Position numbers and translations under genes: made by a program. Below, one piece after another: positions 55,350 through 64,000 of a stretch of DNA of 64,000 nt. The notes beneath the pieces are model-generated. The model had not been told where the DNA came from, did not search any database, and saw only the letters and a list, made by a program, of their open reading frames with translations. Source of the DNA: Laccaria trichodermophora (Eukaryota > Basidiomycota > Agaricomycetes > Agaricales > Hydnangiaceae); contig JACTVC010000007.1 in assembly GCA_018417955.1 (NCBI GenBank), forward strand, positions 930,001 to 994,000, written 5' to 3'. Position 1 is the stretch's first letter. Every line of letters begins with the position of its first letter.

Positions 55350-55495
55350 ACCGGAATGGTAAGGCACCGGAATGGTAAGGCACTGGAATTATGAAAATAG
55401 CAGGCCTCCCTGCCAAATTTCATTCCTCTGGAATCCACCGGAATCCGCAGGAAACCGGAATCCTGCAGGAATTAGGGGGGCACTGATAAGACCTC

Positions 55496-56366
55496 CACTT
55501 TTCTAATGAAAAAGCACACACTACAAACTTTGTAGTCAAGATAACCTTTTGGCCCTAACCCTAACTTTGTAGTCTAAGTGCAACTTTTGTAGTCTTTTAT
55601 AGTGCATCAGTAAACTGTGTAGTATAAGTCTGACTTTTTTGTTGTCATATATTTGACTGTTATAGTAGGGCATGCACCTTCCTTTTTTGTCATTTTTCCC
55701 ACGATACAATAATTGTAGCCCTTTCTTTTAGCTTTCTAAATATACTGAAATCATGTTATTTGGTTTTGTTTTCATAGAGAAAAACACAAAATACAAAAAA
55801 GAAAAATGCGACACTTTTGACATTCCTTAACCTCAAATCTCCACAATGGGAGCACTTCAGAATACAATTCAAACAGATTTGGGAAGCTACACTGTAGGGC
55901 TACAACTTTTGTTTTTGACCATTTTTGGTAACTGGTCATGTGACCACTTCCATGGAAGCCCATTGCATGGACCCTGACATGTGGGATACATCTGAAAAAT
56001 CCCAATAAAAATATTGGGGGTAAATATGAAAAGTCGCAATGAAAACAGTGGGGATAAATATGAAATTCAGAATGAAATACTGAGAGCTAAATAATGAAAA
56101 GTCGCAATGAAAGCAGTGGGGATAAATATGAAATTCAGAATGAAATACTGAGAGATAAGTATGAACATCTGCAATGAAATTGCCAGCCACCTTTATGAAA
56201 TTCACAAGGGTAATTCTCCTACAACTTATGAGTGAAGCCCAGCATTTAAATGAATGAGAGACATAAGCAATTCAAATGAAAGGCCTTTCATAATTATGCT
56301 TGAGATATAGATATTTAGCTCTAGGCATATGCCTTGGTATTATGATAAAAGTGGTAGCCACCAGTC
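55496..56366. mobile_element. FB-D: single right arm of a foldback-family element
   Basis: ACTACAAA units (55505-55640), then the inverted conserved block (55670-55980), then an outer repeat array (55985-56180), then the tip ATGATAAAAGTGGTAGCCAC ending CCAGTC at 56366. The left half is replaced by the G-3 terminus at 55495. A CCCTAACCCTAA at 55553-55564 equals two telomeric repeats and is absent from other copies. Confidence 0.75.
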
Positions 56367-56894
56367 CTGTTGCGACATCAAACTAGATGGAAATCATTTA
56401 GTCACAGGAAAGGGGAGGGATGATATCACTTACTGAACAAAGGACATCAAGACCTACTTTGAAAAATGAACATTGAACATTGAGAGAGATTGAGTGCGCA
56501 GAGAGTTCACAGTGGGAAATGAGGAAGACATGGGGAGGAGAAATTGCAAAGCATTGTCTGCTATAAAGGTTTCGATGGAGTGCAAGTGACAATACTAATG
56601 ACGCAGCATAAGGAAATGTGAGACATGGTGTCGAAGCGCTCAGAGGGAAGCCTGTCACTGAGCATGAAGATTGGAAGGGCAAACTTGCAACGTTGAGCAA
56701 TCGGCATTTACCGAATTGGCGAATCGCTAAATCACTGAACTGCCGAAATTTCCAGATCTGAGATTTTTTGCACTGGACTACAAGCCACTTTTCAGAGTCC
56801 AGTCCCAGTCCAGTGGACTGAGAGTCCAGTCAGAGTACACTGGAGTCCACTGCACTCCACTTGGATATTGACTGAATTAGAACAAACATTATAC
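56367..56894. other. Spacer with GGACTGGAGTCC-type inverted repeats
   Basis: No gene is supported. From about 56760 to 56890 there are repeated CAGTCCAGTGGACTG and GGAGTCCACTGCACTCCA motifs. The same kind of sequence resumes at 57665-57700 right of the solo LTR, so one small repeat was split by that insertion. Confidence 0.6.
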
Positions 56895-57655
56895 TGATGC
56901 GCCTACAACGGAGTAGACTTAGTAAAAATCCTAAGTACACCTAAACCTCCTATAAGAAAATAAGAGAAAGATGTTAGCGTTGTAGTGGATGGCTTCTGAA
57001 AGTGCGGTTGAGGTCCCTTGGCCTTTCTTGAGTAGAGAGAGATGTCGTCGACACGAACCGTTGGCGACGACGACGCGTGAAACAGTTGTTGATGGTGTAT
57101 GAGTATGATCGCCGACACGTATTTGAAGTTTAACGTGCAAATAAAAACGCACCAACGATGTGCGTGACGAGCTTTGAGGGCGATAGCCGTAATGACGATG
57201 TGAGCGACGAATTTAGAACGAGAACGACAACTAAGGCGATTTCTTAGTAGAAAGATGAGAAGTAAACTGTGGTGAAGAGAACTTGTTCTTTTACTAGTAG
57301 AGTACATGGTTTTTATACGCAAAAAAAATGTAAATAAATCGAAACAACCAAGAAGGGAGAATTTGAAATATTGAAGATAAAAGGAGCAGGAAAGGTCATA
57401 AGGTATATAGTAAAACAAAAACGATGAAAAGTCGGCGAAATAATCAAAGGTCGCTGGGTTTGCGTGAAGGATATCGTACCTAGATCTGGCGATCGATGAC
57501 GTATGCATGTCGCCCATCGGTCCGGAATGTGCATGTGAGTCGGCGACATGGATAGTGATCGGTGAAATCTCGGAGATGTGTCGCGCATGTTGTGCCGTGT
57601 TGAAAGGATACCCAAATGTAGTAGTTACACGCGTGCAGCGTGTCGCTCCTTATCA
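56895..57655 (-). mobile_element. Solo LTR, 761 bp
   Basis: It begins TGATGCGCC and ends CTCCTTATCA on the plus strand, i.e. TG...CA with short inverted TGAT/ATCA termini. ATAC flanks it on both sides (56891-56894 and 57656-57659), a 4-bp target duplication. The minus strand has a TATAAAAACC promoter-like motif near 57310, giving the transcription direction. No internal retrotransposon region is attached, so recombination between LTRs probably removed it. A 204-codon open frame inside on the minus strand looks like untranslated LTR sequence. Confidence 0.78.
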
Positions 57656-57659
57656 ATAC

Positions 57660-59001
57660 TAATCTCAGCAGTCCAGTGGAGTGCACTGGACTGTACTAAA
57701 ATCCATACTTGTTTGTAGTAACATCAGTAGTTATTGCTTATCATTAATACAACTAAAAAAGCGAAAATAGAACACTATCATTAATAGATAACACCAGAAG
57801 CATTATAATCTTACAATGTATACTATACTATAAGAACCAATGCTACTGAGAATGAGGATCAAGCATTCTGTTCAGTCTGTGGGGTGAGATTACAAAGCAG
57901 GACAAACTCACAGCGTTGTCCGATCAAACATTATGTGGCATCACTTGTCACATTGATGTGACCATCCTTCCTACACCACACCACCACCTCGACTACACCA
58001 CCACTCACCACCGCCAACATTGGACATCGGTGGTGGGTTTACTGTTTGCGTCAGCCCACCACAACACCGCCTACCATTGATACCACCCACCGTCAACACC
58101 ACCTACCATTGACACTGCCCATGCCACATCACCCCTGCAAATGAGGAATGGCACACCCAGGCCACAAACAACAACAGCGCCCATGACACATGTGGGTATG
58201 CAGAACAGAATGAGGGATGGTGCCCTTGACGTTGCCATGTCATGGGCAAATGGTACATGTGTTTGCCCAACCACCCCATTCCTCCATTTTTCACCACAAC
58301 AGCAGACGAAAGCGCCCACCCTCATCCACAAATGGTGAAAAGCACCCACCACAAGAAACATCGAGTGGACATGGAAAATGATGAACGCCCACAAAAAACG
58401 ATGAGCACCCTGATACACTTTGCACGGGGATGAATGTGAAAGTGCGAAACACGCAAACAAGGATCAAGCTTGTCAGGGAAAACCCTAAACACCTAACACT
58501 CACTCACACTCACACTCACACACTATCACAATCTTGGTGCAAGAGTTTGAGGGCCTTTGGTATTAAGAAATACCACCTTTGTCTTCTTAGGTTTAAGTCT
58601 CAAGAGTTTTCGTAATAAAACTGGGTTTTATTATTGGGTGTGGTATTAGAATAGTTCAATAGAACAAAGTATGTCTTTCAGGGATCCTGGTTGCTCAAAT
58701 GCAAAGTTCTTGCACACAGACTTCTTTATTGACACGAAACACGAATTTATCAGACTTTTATAACTCCCTTGAGCTTTTATTATGTCACTATGCTCCAAAA
58801 CAAAGGGTACAAGTATGCTGTCTCATCTGAATGATACTGTGCTTAAAAACCTCTTATTCAAGTCTCCAAGTAAGCTGACTCCCAAGCATGCTGGCTTTGT
58901 TCACACTGTACTTTTCTGACTACAAAGAAATCTTCTTTCATTGATTACAACTGTCCACCTCCTAAGTCTCTACTTGGAGTGTAACTAGCTGGTCAATGTT
59001 G
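57660..59001. other. Intergenic tract with low-complexity ACC/CCA region
   Basis: No gene is supported. 57960-58120 is rich in CCACCA and CACCACC, resembling decayed G-family triplet sequence. 58495-58525 is a CACTCACACT microsatellite. 58690-58990 is unique A/T-rich DNA with LTR-like features (TTATTGACACG, ACTTTTATAACTCC) but no defined ends. Confidence 0.5.
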
Positions 59002-60561
59002 GAGGTCTTTATTGTCCTCCACTGATTCCTGCCGGAATCCGGCGGAATCCGTGGAATTCCTGGAATTCCAGAGGAATCAAATTTGGCAGAGGGCCCTGCC
59101 AAATTGATCAAACAATTCCGCGGAATTTTGAATGGAATTCAAATTCCGCCGGAATGAATTCCGGTGATCAACCGGAAGGAATAGCCACGGAACGAGACGG
59201 AACGGAATTCCGACGCTTGATTTGGGCATCAGAAACAAACAACCCACTGTCTCATCTCAACCACCACCATCGTCGACGACGCCCACCCATCGCCACGTCA
59301 CCACCATCACCTGTGGTCACCACCACCCACAACGCTCGTCAACCGGCAACCACGACCACCAAACACGGGAACGCCACGTCACCGATGCCACGTCGCTGAT
59401 AGCGACGTGGCAACCAAACGACGAACGACGACAACATCGTCGTTTGTCGTCATTCAAAGGTGAGTCCCCCCCCCTCCTCCATCCCAACCCACCCCGCTAA
59501 CACTCACCAAAACGCGACCCAACGACAACCCAACGACGACGCGACACAACGACGCGACGACGCGACACAACGGCGACCAACGCAACAACGACAACACCAC
59601 ACGACGGCGACGCGACAACGACAACGCGACGCGACGCAACGACGACCACGCCCACAACGAGGGACGGACAGCACGTCAGCGCCCCACCACATCAACGGAG
59701 GGCCACGCGAACAGACGACCCACGCACCACCACGTCAACGGACCGCCACCACATCAACAGACGACGCCCACGTCAACGGACAACGACAGCGACGTCAGCG
59801 GACGACGACGCCCACGTCAGCGGAAAACGACCACATAAGCGGACAACGACGACGACGTTAGCAGACAACGCCCACGTCAACGGACGACGACGACGACGTC
59901 CCCCCTCCATCAGTCCCCACCACTCCATCCACCCTCCCTCCCTCTCTTCCCTCCCTCCCTCCTTCCCTCCCTCCATCCTTCTTCCCTCCCTCTGTCCCTC
60001 TTCCCTCCCTCCATGCCCCCTCTCTCTCCATTCCCCCCCCTCTTTCCCTCCCTCCCCCCTCCCTCCTCCACCACTCCCTCCCCTCTCCATCACTCCCCAC
60101 CACCTCTCTCCATCACTCCCTCTCCCATCACCCCTCTCTCCTTCACCCCTCTCCCCCTCCCCTCCATCCCTCCCCCCTCCCTTTAACACTTTATGTAGTA
60201 AGATAATTTTGTAGTAGAATAATCTAATGTAATTCTAGTGAATACACCTGAATTATTTATGGTCAAATTTGAATATCATAAGCAATTCCTAAGTTTAAGT
60301 TATCAGCATAGAATAGAATAATAGATTGACTGACTGCATTACACAAGTAATTCAGGAGGTCTTGATAAGTGCAGATTAAGTCATATGACATCTAGCTAAA
60401 GTGGAATTGTAGGGGGAATCGAGAAGTATAGATTTGTACTGAAATTTCTGTCTATTCCAGTCGGATTCCTGTCAATTCCGGCCAGAATCCACGGAATTCC
60501 TGGAATTCCAGCCGGAATCCGCGGAATCCGGTAGGAATCAGTGGAGGAATGGAAAGTATTG
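59002..60561 (+). mobile_element. G-4: 1.56-kb non-autonomous hAT-like element
   Basis: CAATGTTG flanks both ends (58994-59001 and 60562-60569). Ends are GAGGTCTTTATTGTCCTCC on the left and, reverse-complemented, CAATACTTTCCATTCCTCC on the right. Order inside: GGAATTCC arm (59030-59215), ACG/AAC triplet tract (59240-59895) with the hairpin CCACGTCGCTGATAGCGACG at 59388, pyrimidine tract of CCCTCC units (59896-60185), A/T-rich segment, arm (60440-60550). No credible gene. Confidence 0.9.
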
Positions 60562-60709
60562 CAATGTTGGATGATTACTTGCCTTTTTGACCTGCCAGTG
60601 CACTCCTTTTATACTCCAAAACCCCTATCTATGCTTTTACATGTCTTTTTCTATGGTTTATATTGGTCTGAAATTACAAATGGAATATAAATAGCTTTTA
60701 ATAATCATG

Positions 60710-62175
60710 GAGGTCTTATCAGTGCCCCCCTAATTCCTGCAGGAATCCGGTCATTCTTGCGGATTCCGGTGGATTCCGGAGGAATGAAATTTAGCAGGGA
60801 GGCCTGCTATTTTCATCATTCCGGTGCCTTACCATTCCAGCAGAATTTGAGCATTCCGGAATTGACACCGGAATGTTCCGCAGGAACGGCAGGAATGGAA
60901 TGCGACGGATTCCGGTCAGTTGTTTGTTTATTTTACCTTTGTTACCAAACAAAGGCAACACGCTTTCCTTTCCTCCCACCACCAACCATCCTCATCCCCA
61001 CCACCTCGATTCCCTCCCTCCAACCACATTGACAACGGCGACACGACGACAACGCCACACCACCCATCAATGGCCACAACAATGCGAACACGCTAGGTGG
61101 ACGACGAGGTGATGTGGCAACAAGGTGAGGAGGTGACGTGGCAATGGAATGACGACGAACGACGACGACGACATTGATGTCATTCGTCACCCACATCTCA
61201 CAACCCACGTAACAACTACCCACTGCCCATGAAATCACCATGAACACCCACGAAATCACCACGGCACCCACCAAAACACCACGAACACCCACCAAAACAC
61301 CATGGTGCCCATGAAAACACCACGGCACCCACAGAACGACGCCCAGCGCCCATGAAACGACGTCACAACGCAACACAACGCCAGCAGACACAACGCCAAT
61401 GAGGACAACGACACATGAGGATGACGACATGCGAAAATGACGACACGCGAGGACGATGACACATGAAAACGACGACACGACATGATGACGCATCGACGAT
61501 GTGCGCCAACGAGACCTCTCCCTCCCCCTTCCCTGCTGCTCACCACTCCTTCCTCTCCCTACTGCTCACCCACTACCCACCATCCCCTTCCCCCTCCCTT
61601 ACTCCCCCTCCTTTCCTGCTCACCACTCCCTCCCTCTCCCTACCCCCTTCATTCCCTACCCCCTCCCTTCATTCCCAATCCCCTTCATTCCCTACCCCCT
61701 GTCTTCATTCCCTCATTCCCTACCTCCCCTCTCCCTCACTGCCCCTCCCTTCAGTTCTTCATTCCCCCCACTCCCCAGCACCCCTACCCCTCCACTCCTT
61801 CCCCCTCACTCCCTCCACTCCCTCCACTTTTCCCCTCTCCCTCCACTCCTCCCCCTCCCTCTATCTAGATTCAATGTAGATAAATTCCATCATGTATTTT
61901 TAATAAATGAGTTTAAATGAATCTTCCCTCTTTAAGTATAAATGTCCTAAGGAATCCTAAGATTAAGTTAGATGAAGATGTCCAGGATGATGAGGATAAC
62001 TAAATGACAGCAAAGGGAAGTATAAAGAAGTGTATACTAGTGTAATAGAAGTGTGCAGAAGTGTATATAGAAGTGTATATTAGTGTAAATTCACCAGATT
62101 CCAGTTCCATTCCTGAGGATTCCTGTGGATTCCTGAGGATTCCTGCAGGAATGGGTGGGGCACTATAAAGTACTG
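60710..62175 (+). mobile_element. G-5: 1.47-kb non-autonomous hAT-like element
   Basis: TAATCATG flanks both ends (60702-60709 and 62176-62183). Ends are GAGGTCTTATCAGTGCCCC and, reverse-complemented, CAGTACTTTATAGTGCCCC, both followed by ATTCCTGCAGGAATCC-like sequence. Inside: arm with CCGGAATGTTCCGC (60735-60920), a short TTGTTTGTTTATTTTACCTT segment, ACG/AAC triplet tract (61020-61510), pyrimidine tract (61515-61865), A/T-rich segment, arm (62095-62160). It is the intact reference for G-3. Confidence 0.92.
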
Positions 62176-62183
62176 TAATCATG

Positions 62184-62815
62184 TGGTATAGTTTATAGTG
62201 TCTTTCTGTTGATACACTACAGTTTTTGTGGTGTAGGTATCTTTCTCTTGTGAACGCATCAGTATTTGATGTGTACATGGAATAGTCTGGCTTTTAATTA
62301 TCTTTGGCCTGGATCGGTTCCTCATGGTTCTCTTGGCCTCAGTTACCAATTTGATGTATCATGTCATTTTAGTGATGGCCAGGCCGATACATATGCAGCA
62401 AGCTGCTTTACTCTAGAGCATCTTTATACTCTATTTCATGGTGGGTGAATCCTAGATAGGCTCCAAGTATAATGTCACGGTGCATACTGCTGCCAGCTCC
62501 AAGGCCTTAGTCCTATGTTCAGACTCGATGCATATGCACTTTTAGTCTACTGAACCAGGTATGTTCAAAGACTCTTATATCATTGCAATTGTATATAGTG
62601 TATGTACAGAGAAGACCATTTTAATGGTAAAATCGCAAAAATTGGATTTTATACAGTTGAATACATTTCACCCATATCAGCCCACCTCCACCTCACCTGA
62701 ACACAACACACCCATGAAAAACCATGAGCACCCACCCCAACCCAACGGCATGCCAATGCAGAATGGCAACAAGGGCTTTGCAGCCACCCCTGTCATCATT
62801 TCCCCCTCCCCCCAC
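62184..62815 (+). other. Unique tract, no gene recognised
   Basis: Short ORFs only. Composition shifts from A/T-rich to CCA/CACC-rich after 62670. Confidence 0.5.
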
Positions 62816-63237
62816 CTCATTAACCTCATTTACAGCTACTCCCATCGTCATTGCCCCCCCACCTTGTTGACCTCATTTACAGCCGCTCCCATTGTCAATG
62901 CCCCCCCCCCTCGTTAACCTCGTTTTCAGCTGCTCCCATTGTCGTTGCCCCCCCACCTCATTACCTCGTTTACAGCTGCTCCTGTTGTCATTGCCCCTCC
63001 CCCCCCCACCTCGTTGTCCTCATTTACAGCTGCTCCCGTTTACATTGCCCCCCCCCACCTTGTTAACCCTCATTTACCACTGCTCCCATTGTCATTGCCC
63101 CCCCACTTGTTATTGTTGTTTACAGCTTCTCCTGTTGTCATTGCCACCTCATTAACCTTGTTTACAGCTGCTCCTGTTGTCATTGCCTCCCACCTCGTTA
63201 ACCTCGTTTACAGCTGCTCCCGTTGTCCCCACCTCAT
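62816..63237 (+). repeat. Minisatellite, about nine ~46-bp units
   Basis: Unit: CTCGTTTACAGCTGCTCCC, then RTTGTCATTGCCCCCCC and ACCTCRTTAAC. C-run length varies between units. Ten-odd TTTACAG motifs look like repeated 3' splice sites, but no gene model uses them. Open frames across it are repeat translations. Confidence 0.88.
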
Positions 63238-63316
63238 AGTAGATATATGTACAATTTCTTATCATTACCTTGTGTTGAGATGTGTTTTTGCCAGTATGTG
63301 TACTTAGGTTGAAATT

Positions 63317-64000
63317 TTGGAACTTATGAATTTTCGAGGGAGTAAACTTGCAAATTGCTCCTTGTTCTATAACCACCACCACTGCCCACTGTCTCACTAT
63401 GCCAACCACCAGAGCTACCACCAAATCAACCAGGAGGAGGAGGAGCAGGAGGAGGGTCAAGGGGAGGGTCAGGAGGAGGAGGAGAATGAGAAAGAAGCTT
63501 TGGCTGAGCTGGAGGATGAGGTGGTTGTTGATAAGCCCAGACATGGGGGGAAGAGGGGGAAGGATGTCATCCTGAACAAGAGGGGGAAAAAAGGGTACAA
63601 AATTAATCAAATTTACTTTGACATTCACTGACATGAATTTTTAGCAAAAAGGGGTGCAAAACCAGTGCCCAGAAAAATGCAGAAGTGGCAGCTGAAGAAG
63701 CCAAGCGGGTCGAAAAGCAGACTCAGTGAGTTTTATTGCTTTATTTAAATCTTAGATATTGAAATATTTAAAGCATTATGAAACTTTTAACCCAAAGTGG
63801 TATTTCAGTTGCACCGCCTGCACGTGCTGCTGTTTCTGCTGCCCCTGCTGCTTCCTCCATCCCTTCTGGTTCTGCTGCTCCTTCTGTTCCTGTGGTCCCT
63901 AATGTTCAGGCTATTCCTGCTGTTTCTCCTGCTATGCCCACTGTTTCTGCTGTTTCTGCTATTCCCACTACACCTGCTGGTTCTGCTATTTCCACTGTAT
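63317..64000 (+). CDS. Partial unrecognised gene running off the right edge
   Basis: An open frame at 63317-63631 has a Glu/Gly/Gln-rich run followed by EALAELEDEVVVDK. A KKGCKTSAQKNAEVAAEEAK-type segment at about 63648-63725 precedes a GTGAGT donor (63727). After an A/T-rich 90-nt gap ending TTTCAG, an Ala/Pro/Val/Ser-rich coding stretch (63812-64000) reaches the edge. Exon joins are not certain: the best donor and acceptor give a Cys-rich frame, and a less ideal acceptor is needed to hold the Ala/Pro frame. The Ala/Pro/Val tract resembles in style the linker of the viroplasmin-domain protein at 17673. The start codon is unclear; an ATG at about 63398 in another frame is an alternative. Confidence 0.35.

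Larger units (their letters stand above)
49724..55495 (-). mobile_element. G-3: G-family element enlarged by nested insertions
   Basis: Left end CAGTACTTTACAGTGCCCC; right end reverse-complemented GAGGTCTTATCAGTGCCCC, both matching the termini of G-5. In between, in reverse order, are a purine tract (49975-50160, GGAAGGAAGG units), a GTC/GTTG triplet tract (50290-50584, then 52963-53120) and GGAATTCC arms (53150-53237 and 55350-55490) that align segment by segment with G-5. FB-C interrupts the triplet tract and FB-E an arm. The flanking 8 bases (ACAGTGCC and CACTTTTC) do not match, so the two ends may derive from a rearranged or chimeric element. Confidence 0.7.

Noticed and set aside
56903..57517. 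204-codon minus-strand ORF
   Set aside because: Lies wholly inside the solo LTR, overlaps its TATA-like promoter and has no recognisable domain.
59460..60189. ORFs of 133 and 138 codons on opposite strands in G-4
   Set aside because: Products of triplet and CCCTCC repeats within a complete non-autonomous element.
61256..61920. ORFs of 96-139 codons (Pro/Ser/Leu-rich and Cys/Val-rich) in G-5
   Set aside because: Three phases are open at once in the pyrimidine tract, as expected by composition.
63152..63634. 160-codon minus-strand ORF
   Set aside because: Antisense to the Glu-rich frame and part of the minisatellite; Leu-rich run mirrors GAG repeats.

Overview
This window looks like a transposon-dense stretch of an Agaricomycete (mushroom-forming basidiomycete) nuclear genome. 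The evidence is very short spliceosomal introns (about 46-67 nt), a chromodomain-bearing Ty3/gypsy retrotransposon, a KDZ transposase with its CxC2 cysteine cluster, an intron-containing hAT transposase relic with a BED finger, an SNF2 helicase relic of the kind common in these genomes, and no prokaryotic signals. The genus cannot be named from the sequence. No tRNA, rRNA or CRISPR array was found.

Layout. (1) 1 to about 14.6 kb: one Ty3/gypsy chromovirus-type element, entered inside gag. Its gag is split at 407/5235 by a 4.8-kb palindromic foldback element (FB-A, 408-5234) flanked by a 7-bp target duplication. Gag, protease, reverse transcriptase, RNase H, integrase and chromodomain all lie in one reading frame that is broken only by two TGA codons. 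An extra 220-codon ORF follows pol. (2) 14.8-31.6 kb: the only island of apparently intact host-type genes. It holds a 7-exon minus-strand gene (756 aa), a protein with a viroplasmin/RNase H1 N-terminal domain, two small MGR-starting proteins, a 12-exon KDZ transposase (1,075 codons, open throughout) and a 656-aa ORF. The KDZ gene is interrupted after its sixth codon by a second foldback element (FB-B, 21410-25312). (3) 32-64 kb: almost entirely mobile-element debris. This includes three intact non-autonomous elements with 8-bp target duplications and a shared architecture (called G elements here), more foldback elements with 7-bp duplications, Tc1/mariner and hAT palindromic MITEs, a solo LTR, SNF2, hAT and Tc1 relics, and two minisatellites. 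A partial, unrecognised gene runs off the right edge.

The most interesting content is two non-coding element families. The FB family has long inverted arms, termini close to 5'-SACTRGTRGC, 7-bp target duplications, arrays of small palindromes containing ACTACAAA/TTTGTAGT, and a conserved block of about 310 bp. The G family has termini GAGGTCTT and CAGTACTT, 8-bp duplications, GGAATTCC-rich arms, a GAC/ACG-triplet tract followed by a pyrimidine tract, and a recurring hairpin. They nest in each other (FB-E and FB-F lie inside G elements) and in coding transposons, so relative insertion order can be read directly.

Limits: exon boundaries are predicted from GT-AG consensus and frame closure by eye. 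Family assignments rest on motif recognition without database searches. Long ORFs in the low-complexity tracts were not accepted as genes.
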